Below, in pieces: positions 22,879 to 26,680 of a DNA stretch of 26,680 bases. Under the pieces are notes generated by a model. The model made no database searches and was not told the DNA's origin. It saw only the letters and a list, made by a program, of their open reading frames with translations. Where the stretch lies: positions 1 to 26,680 of IMG/VR virus record IMGVR_UViG_3300045110_000399; one strand, written 5' to 3'. Each line of letters opens with the position of its first letter. Position 1 is the first letter of the stretch. Made by a program: the position numbers and the translations under genes. The DNA is from a virus.

Positions 22879-23088
22879 ATGATCGACGTATCGAACCTGG
22901 TCAGCATCATCGTCTATCTGCTCGTCGTCGGCGGCATCTGCTGGTTGCTGTGGTGGCTCGTCGGCTACATCGGACTGCCGGAGCCATTCAACAAGATCGC
23001 CCGGGTGATCATCGCGGTGGTCGCAGTGGTCTTATGCATCAACCTGCTGCTGTCGCTACTGGGTACGCCGCTCTTCCGCGTCAAGTAG
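22879..23088 (+). CDS. Two-span small membrane protein (69 aa), holin candidate
   Basis: ATG 22879 follows AAGGAG by 6 bases. Two membrane spans are clear: residues 8-31 (SIIVYLLVVGGICWLLWWLVGY) and about 44-62 (VIIAVVAVVLCINLLLSLL), joined by a short GLPEPFNKIAR loop. Small two-span proteins of this layout appear in phages near lysis genes and also as bacterial inner-membrane proteins. It is the last gene of the rightward operon and overlaps the convergent minus-strand gene by 8 bases. A holin role is possible but not shown. Confidence 0.7.
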   Translation: MIDVSNLVSIIVYLLVVGGICWLLWWLVGYIGLPEPFNKIARVIIAVVAVVLCINLLLSLLGTPLFRVK

Positions 23089-23380
23089 CGTTGCGCACGC
23101 GCTCGACCATGGCGCGATGACCGGCTTCTGCCTCGTCCCACGTTTCGTAGCGATCACTCTCCTGATCGAGCGGCCCGCCGAAGACCATCGTTTCGAAGAG
23201 TAGCGGCGGGCCGTTCCCGAAGCTGTGATCGAGGCCAAGGAAGACGGTGCTGATCCTGACGTCGCCAATCATCTCCTGGGCGACGTGACGGGAGCGGCCC
23301 TCGAACCACTTCGCCCAGACCAGCGTGGCGGCGGGCACCGGCTTGTGCCCGTCGAGGATGTAGGTGCCGATCCAAGGCAT
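23081..23380 (-). CDS. Conserved-looking phage protein of unknown function (99 aa)
   Basis: Minus-strand gene starting MPWIGTYILDGHKPVP. It has a compact, domain-like sequence (RISTVFLGLDHSFGNGPP, LLFETMVFGGPLDQES, YETWDEAEAGHRAMVERV) of a type I associate with phage and prophage regions, without known function. It has no membrane span or signal. It converges on the late operon, its 3' end overlapping the last rightward gene by 8 bases. The 5' side faces the int control region, and an inverted GGGTAA lies in its leader. It may be lysogenically or separately expressed. Confidence 0.75.
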   Translation of the reverse strand: MPWIGTYILDGHKPVPAATLVWAKWFEGRSRHVAQEMIGDVRISTVFLGLDHSFGNGPPLLFETMVFGGPLDQESDRYETWDEAEAGHRAMVERVRNAT

Positions 23381-23631
23381 CGCTGCAGTTTACCCATCTG
23401 AACGGTATTCGGGAACCTGGTGACAACCCCGTCGCGCCACCTCAAATCAGCCCGCGGGTAACGGAGCGGGTAAGTAGGGAAAACCGAGGGCCGGAAAAAG
23501 GTCGTTTTTCATAGGGAAACGGCAAAAAGAGAAGGGCAGGCTCGGCGAACGCCATCGCATGCCTCTGAAAACTCTCGCGCTCGAGCATTTTTCATAGCTG
23601 TTTACCTATAGAAATCGGCTCAAATGAATTC

Positions 23632-23660
23632 TTGCGATTTTAAGTGAAGTCAATTACAAT
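23632..23660 (+). promoter_or_regulatory. Sigma70-like promoter for the integrase
   Basis: TTGCGA (23632-23637) and TACAAT (23655-23660) are separated by exactly 17 bases, with 4 of 6 and 5 of 6 consensus matches. The surroundings are AT-rich and non-coding, 96 bases before the int GTG. A GGGTAAGT repeat begins two bases after the -10 box, so a protein bound there would block transcription. Confidence 0.55.
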
Positions 23661-23706
23661 TCGGGTAAGTAATGAGTAACTAGCGCACGGAAAAGGGAGA
23701 TCAACG

Positions 23707-23736
23707 ATGCCTTCCCTCTACAAAAGGCGCGGGTAA
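23707..23736 (+). CDS. Nine-codon leader frame MPSLYKRRG before int
   Basis: AAGGGAG at 23694-23700 sits 6 bases ahead of ATG 23707. The frame encodes MPSLYKRRG and stops with the TAA inside a GGGTAAGT repeat, 19 bases before the int GTG. The peptide looks like the first residues of another class of tyrosine recombinases. It is either a leader peptide or the leftover 5' end of a displaced integrase; translation is unproven. Confidence 0.3.
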   Translation: MPSLYKRRG

Positions 23737-23755
23737 GTGACAAAGGAGTGGGTAA

Positions 23756-24991
23756 GTGGCAAAAAACTTGTTGACCGATCGTGAAGTGAAAAACGCGAAG
23801 TGCCCACCGGAACTTCAGTTCCAGCGCTTCCCTGACGGTGATGGTCTGTATCTGGTAGCGTTCCCGAGCGGCGCTAAGTCGTTCCAGCTCCGCTACAAGA
23901 AGTTCAACGGCAAGGAGACGATTGCAACGCTCAAGGGCTTCGATGGACTCAAGGCCGCGCGCGAGGAAGCTGATCGGCTACGCAAGATCGTCGCGGCCGG
24001 TGACGATCCGCGGGTGCTCAAGCAGATTGAGCGTGTCGTCAAGATCGCCGCCAACGGGCAGACGTTCAAGCTCACTGCGGACGCTTGGGTCAAGGACGAG
24101 GCGCGGCGCCAGGGGTGGTCTGCCGGCCACAAAAAAGAAGTTGAGGCACTCCTTCGCAACCACCTTCACATGCTCGATCCCGTTCCCGTCACCAAGATCG
24201 TTGCCAGCATCACCGCGCCGATCCTGAAGGAGCTCGAGACCGAGGTGCCGGGACTCGCACCGCGTGTCGCGCGTCTTCTCTACGTGATCATGGACTATGC
24301 CGTCGAAGAGGGTTATCTCATACAGAACCCGTTGCCCCGGCGCCGTCGCGCGAAGAGCAAGAAGAAGAATTTCGCAGCCGTCACCAAACTCGAAGGGGTG
24401 GGGGAAATCCTGCGGCGCTTCGCGAATCTCGACACCCATGAGAGTGCACGGCGCGCGCACCTGCTGCTCGTGTTCACCGCGCAGCGTATCTCCGAGGTGG
24501 TCAACGCAAAATGGAAGGAATTCGACCTTGAGGCGGGCAACTGGGAGATTCCGCGAGAACGCATGAAGCGCAAGGACGAGGCGCGCGGGCCGCACCTAGT
24601 GCCGCTGCCGCCGGCACTACTCACAGAGATTTGCGCGTGGCGCGAAGCCGATGGAACTGCTCCCTACGTCTGCCCCGGGATTCACAGACCGAGGAAGATG
24701 GCGCTTCCCGTTGAAGGAATCGCCAAGGTCTATCGCAATGAGCTCGGGCTAACCCGGGTGCATTCGCCGCACTCTTGGCGCTCGGTGTTCAAGTCAGTAT
24801 GCAGCGATGCTGGCAAGGACTACGACACGGTTGAGGCACAACTCGACCACGCCGTAGGCTCAAAAGTCGCTGGCGCCTACGATCGCAGCCAGCGGCTCGA
24901 ACTTCGCCGGCCACTGATGACCTGGTATGAGTCGATGCTGATCGCGGCGCGTGATGGCGCCACGGTGATCCCCATCAAGAAGAAGGGTTGA
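23756..24991 (+). CDS. int: Tyrosine integrase, DUF4102/P4-type (411 aa)
   Basis: Site-specific recombinase for phage integration and excision. The GTG start at 23756 is set by AGGAG 7 bases upstream and by the family-like N-terminus. The arm-binding domain (DUF4102 type) covers about 1-95 (LTDREVKNAKCP, FPDGDGLYLVAFPSGAKSF). A core-binding SAM-like region follows, then the catalytic domain with Arg244 (TAQRISEV), His339-x-x-Arg342 (HSWR), His365 (LDHAVG) and the nucleophile Tyr375 (AYDR). All catalytic residues are present and length is normal. The 3' end overlaps the convergent AlpA-like gene by 17 bases, so the two transcripts are antisense to each other there. Confidence 0.93.
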   Translation: MAKNLLTDREVKNAKCPPELQFQRFPDGDGLYLVAFPSGAKSFQLRYKKFNGKETIATLKGFDGLKAAREEADRLRKIVAAGDDPRVLKQIERVVKIAANGQTFKLTADAWVKDEARRQGWSAGHKKEVEALLRNHLHMLDPVPVTKIVASITAPILKELETEVPGLAPRVARLLYVIMDYAVEEGYLIQNPLPRRRRAKSKKKNFAAVTKLEGVGEILRRFANLDTHESARRAHLLLVFTAQRISEVVNAKWKEFDLEAGNWEIPRERMKRKDEARGPHLVPLPPALLTEICAWREADGTAPYVCPGIHRPRKMALPVEGIAKVYRNELGLTRVHSPHSWRSVFKSVCSDAGKDYDTVEAQLDHAVGSKVAGAYDRSQRLELRRPLMTWYESMLIAARDGATVIPIKKKG

Positions 24992-25211
24992 CCTTTTTGC
25001 GCCGGCCGCGACCAGGACCGCCGCGGCCGGCGACACCGCTCTTCAGTGTCTTGTCGAACTCATCAAGCCTCGACTCCGGCCAGCGCGACACGTTGTTCCC
25101 CAGGCGCACCGGCTCAACGAAGGTGCCGGCCTTGATGTGCATGTAGACCCAGCCTTCGCTCACGCCGTAGCGCTCGCAGACTTCGCCGATCTTCAGGAAC
25201 CGTTCAGCCAT
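24975..25211 (-). CDS. AlpA-like DNA-binding protein, putative excisionase (78 aa)
   Basis: Winged helix-turn-helix of the AlpA/MerR-like class: FLKIGEVCERYGVSEGWVYMHIK, then AGTFVEPVRLGNNVSRWPES, then LDEFDKTL, the normal order of helix-turn-helix, wing and closing helix. The C-terminus is a Gly/Arg/Lys-rich tail. Such proteins act as excisionases or activate int in P4-type elements. The start chosen is ATG 25211, since the GTG at 25214 has no better ribosome binding site. It is the last gene of the leftward operon, ends inside the int 3' end, and so is placed to control the integrase decision. Confidence 0.8.
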   Translation of the reverse strand: MAERFLKIGEVCERYGVSEGWVYMHIKAGTFVEPVRLGNNVSRWPESRLDEFDKTLKSGVAGRGGPGRGRRKKVNPSS

Positions 25212-25218
25212 CACTGTC

Positions 25219-25497
25219 TCACTTGGTGAGCCTCTTGCTGCTGCGCCGCTTGCGCGCCTTTGCTTTCGGCTTCGGCTTCGGATAGCCGCCCCAGCCTTGA
25301 TTGGGCACGGGTGCCGCCGGTGGCTCAGTGATGCGTGGATACGCTTTCGCTTTCATTGCTCCCAGCCAGTAGTCGCAGAGGGCGGCAACGAGGGCATTGG
25401 CTTCCTGCGCTATCACCATGTCTCGTCGCTGCGGATTCTCCAGCGCGCTATCCCGCAACGCTTCGACTTCGGCAACAGTAAGCGGTATGTCACCCAT
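25219..25497 (-). CDS. Small basic protein of unknown function (92 aa)
   Basis: ATG 25497 shares a base with the stop of the RecT-like gene (TGATG). The N-terminal two thirds are helical (LTVAEVEALRDSALENPQRRDMVIAQEANALVAALCDYWLGAMKAK). The last third is a Pro/Gly hinge plus a strongly basic tail (KPKPKAKARKRRSSKRLTK), suggesting nucleic-acid contact. No domain is recognised. Its place between a recombinase and a putative excisionase suggests an accessory role in recombination or early regulation. Confidence 0.65.
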   Translation of the reverse strand: MGDIPLTVAEVEALRDSALENPQRRDMVIAQEANALVAALCDYWLGAMKAKAYPRITEPPAAPVPNQGWGGYPKPKPKAKARKRRSSKRLTK

Positions 25498-26357
25498 CAC
25501 TCGCTCGCCGCCGCCTTGCGATCTGCGCGCTGGTGCGCGATCCGGTTGGCGACATCCTCGAGTTCCTTCTGCTGTTCAAGATCAGGCACGCCGGGGATCA
25601 TCTCGCGGGCGAGGAGGAATCCCTCTTCCGGCGCGTCCAGGGACTCTTCCAGGGCCGCTCGGACCTGCGCGTAAGTGAATACCAACCCGGGCTCCTGCGG
25701 CTCGGCCTTGAGCGTCTTTGCGCGTTTTGCCTTGAGCACGGCCGCAACCGCATCGGTCTTGTTGGTGGCTTCCGGCTGGACTTCGACGTCGATCACGTCG
25801 CGGATCTCCTCGATCGTTTGCAGGCCCATCGCGATCTCCGGCGCGTAGGCGCGCACCAGGAAGGCACCAGCACGATAGGTCGCCATGACTTCCGGCATCG
25901 TGTTCCACTTGCTGCCGGCTTTCTTCGACCAACCCTCGGCTTCGACCATCTTCCAAGTCACCCAAGCGCCGACAATTTTTTCGCCGGTCGTCTTCTCTGT
26001 GGCATAGGCCCGACATGACCAATCCTTTGATGTTGGCTTTCCCTCCCACTCGAATTTCATCGAGGTGAACCGTCCGCACTGATTGAATGTGGCAATGAGG
26101 AATTGGCCGGACCAACCCGGCTTGCCCTGCACCACATACAAGTTTTGGGCGACCATCAGTGGGTCTGCGCCAATTCTCCGCGCCATATTCAAGGCGATCA
26201 TGCAGTTGGGCAAATTATCTTGATAGGCGGCTGGAACAAGCGTCGAAGCCGCGAAGACTTTGGCTTTGCGCAGATCAAGCTCGAAGGCATCACGTTCCAC
26301 GAAGTGCGCCGGTGGAGCGGCGACGGGGGTAAAAGGTACAGTTCCTGTGTCACTCAT
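25497..26357 (-). CDS. RecT-like single-strand annealing protein (286 aa)
   Basis: The core LPNCMIALNMARRIGADPLMVAQNLYVVQGKPGWSGQFLIATFNQCGRF, then the ATEKTTGEKIVGAWVTWKMVEAEGW and KWNTMPEVMATYRAGAFLVRAYAPE segments, resembles phage proteins usually placed in or near the RecT annealing family. These pair single strands during phage recombination and replication. The start is ATG 26357, with GGAGAG 5 bases upstream. The frame is open further upstream but only through the 3' end of the HNH gene. The C-terminal 90 residues are acidic and helical. No exonuclease partner lies within the window; it could be beyond the right edge. The family assignment is moderate. Confidence 0.6.
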   Translation of the reverse strand: MSDTGTVPFTPVAAPPAHFVERDAFELDLRKAKVFAASTLVPAAYQDNLPNCMIALNMARRIGADPLMVAQNLYVVQGKPGWSGQFLIATFNQCGRFTSMKFEWEGKPTSKDWSCRAYATEKTTGEKIVGAWVTWKMVEAEGWSKKAGSKWNTMPEVMATYRAGAFLVRAYAPEIAMGLQTIEEIRDVIDVEVQPEATNKTDAVAAVLKAKRAKTLKAEPQEPGLVFTYAQVRAALEESLDAPEEGFLLAREMIPGVPDLEQQKELEDVANRIAHQRADRKAAASE

Positions 26358-26680
26358 TTCGCTCTCCGATGAAGTCTGCGAATGGAATTTGCGCATACTC
26401 GGTGATAGGCATTGCGGTCGGTGCAAAACATCACTTCTGGATCGTCGTACTCTTTGCAATACGAACATCGCCGCCAGTTGGCATTTCCGGTGGCGGCGAG
26501 TGCATTTGCTCTGCGATGAAGCATCCTGTGATAAGCCTGATTCGGGCAGATCACCAGATTCGATGTGGCGTTATTCGCCGGGTTGCCGTCGATGTGGTGC
26601 ACTACCGCGCCGACGGGAAGCGAATGCCCCAGGGCGTGCTCCGCGACAAGCCGGTGCGCGAGCACGAGCGAACCGCTGGA
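26354..26680 (-). CDS. HNH endonuclease with zinc-finger tail (5' end outside window)
   Basis: The frame runs off the right edge of the window; the GTG at 26665 is internal because family sequence continues upstream (SLVLAHRLVAEHALG). The HNH motif is clear: HRLVAEHALGHSLPVGAVVHHIDGNPANN, then NLVICPNQAYHRMLHRR, with the paired histidines, the Asn and the last His of the metal-binding fold. A treble-clef-like tail follows with Cys-x-x-Cys (CSYCKEYD) and a later Cys. This is the HNH type found as free-standing homing nucleases in phages. Its stop overlaps the RecT-like start by 4 bases (ATGA), so it is embedded in that operon. Confidence 0.82.
   Translation of the reverse strand, partial: SSGSLVLAHRLVAEHALGHSLPVGAVVHHIDGNPANNATSNLVICPNQAYHRMLHRRANALAATGNANWRRCSYCKEYDDPEVMFCTDRNAYHRVCANSIRRLHRRAK

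Larger units (their letters stand above)
23381..23755. other. Non-coding int control region, possible attP
   Basis: This 375-base gap is the longest gene-free stretch and is visibly richer in A and T than its flanks. It holds four GGGTAAGT direct repeats plus one inverted GGGTAA, two copies of TTTTTCATAG (23505-23514 and 23588-23597), a sigma70-type promoter, a nine-codon reading frame and the int ribosome binding site. In temperate phages attP with its integrase arm sites usually lies next to int, which fits. No core attachment sequence can be identified without the host junctions. Confidence 0.5.
23468..23757 (+). repeat. GGGTAAGT direct repeats upstream of int (x4)
   Basis: Exact GGGTAAGT copies lie at 23468-23475, 23663-23670, 23731-23738 and 23750-23757. 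A related GGGTAACG is at 23457-23464, and the inverse TTACCC is at 23390-23395. The last two copies are 19 bases apart and flank the int ribosome binding site; the final copy overlaps the int GTG. This clustering suits arm-type integrase or excisionase binding sites. Confidence 0.6.

Noticed and set aside
23468-23757. GGGTAAGT copies as a CRISPR array
   Set aside because: The repeats are 8 bases long and unevenly spaced (195, 68 and 19 bases apart), and there are no cas genes.

Overview
The window is a 26.7 kb piece of a temperate, tailed phage (or prophage) genome. It is GC-rich, densely packed and almost all coding. The gene set points to a short-tailed (podovirus-type) phage of a high-GC proteobacterium: a large P22-type portal, a scaffold-like protein, a coat protein resembling those of Bordetella BPP-1-like podoviruses, a short-tail adaptor and hub, and T7-like internal ejection proteins. 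There is no tape-measure or tail-tube gene. No host gene is visible, so integrated and free forms cannot be told apart. The host assignment is inference.

Layout. 1-6372: portal (5' end cut by the window), two small genes, scaffold-like protein, major capsid protein (MCP) and a decoration-type protein. The MCP gene is split by a 1,025-base group I intron (4238-5262) that carries a GIY-YIG homing endonuclease. Nearly every core helix of the intron can be paired by eye, and P1 and P10 fix both splice sites. A strong intrinsic terminator follows at 6422-6459. 6472-12931: an 880-residue head spike or fibre with repeated modules, two small unknowns, the tail adaptor, the tail hub and a GNAT-like protein. 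12931-19653: internal virion/ejection proteins, including one with a lytic transglycosylase domain. A CysH-like PP-loop gene is wedged among them with 4- and 1-base overlaps. 19656-21050: tail fibre. 21062-23088: a row of small genes, including a holin-like peptide, a proline-rich repeat protein, a lipoprotein, two tiny tandem single-span membrane peptides and a two-span membrane protein.

At 23081 the organisation changes. A minus-strand gene of unknown function converges on the late operon. A 375-base non-coding segment follows, holding direct repeats (GGGTAAGT, four copies), a promoter and a nine-codon reading frame, and leads into a DUF4102-type tyrosine integrase (+). On the minus strand, reading leftwards from the right edge, lie an HNH endonuclease (cut by the window), a RecT-like annealing protein, a small basic protein and an AlpA-like putative excisionase. 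These form a translationally coupled early/recombination operon that converges on int.

Most late genes overlap by 1 to 4 bases (TGATG or ATGA), which implies one translationally coupled late operon. The most notable items are the intron in the capsid gene, the CysH-like protein with an iron-sulfur-type cysteine tetrad inside the ejection-protein cluster, the repeat-bearing int control region, and the pair of micro-membrane proteins.
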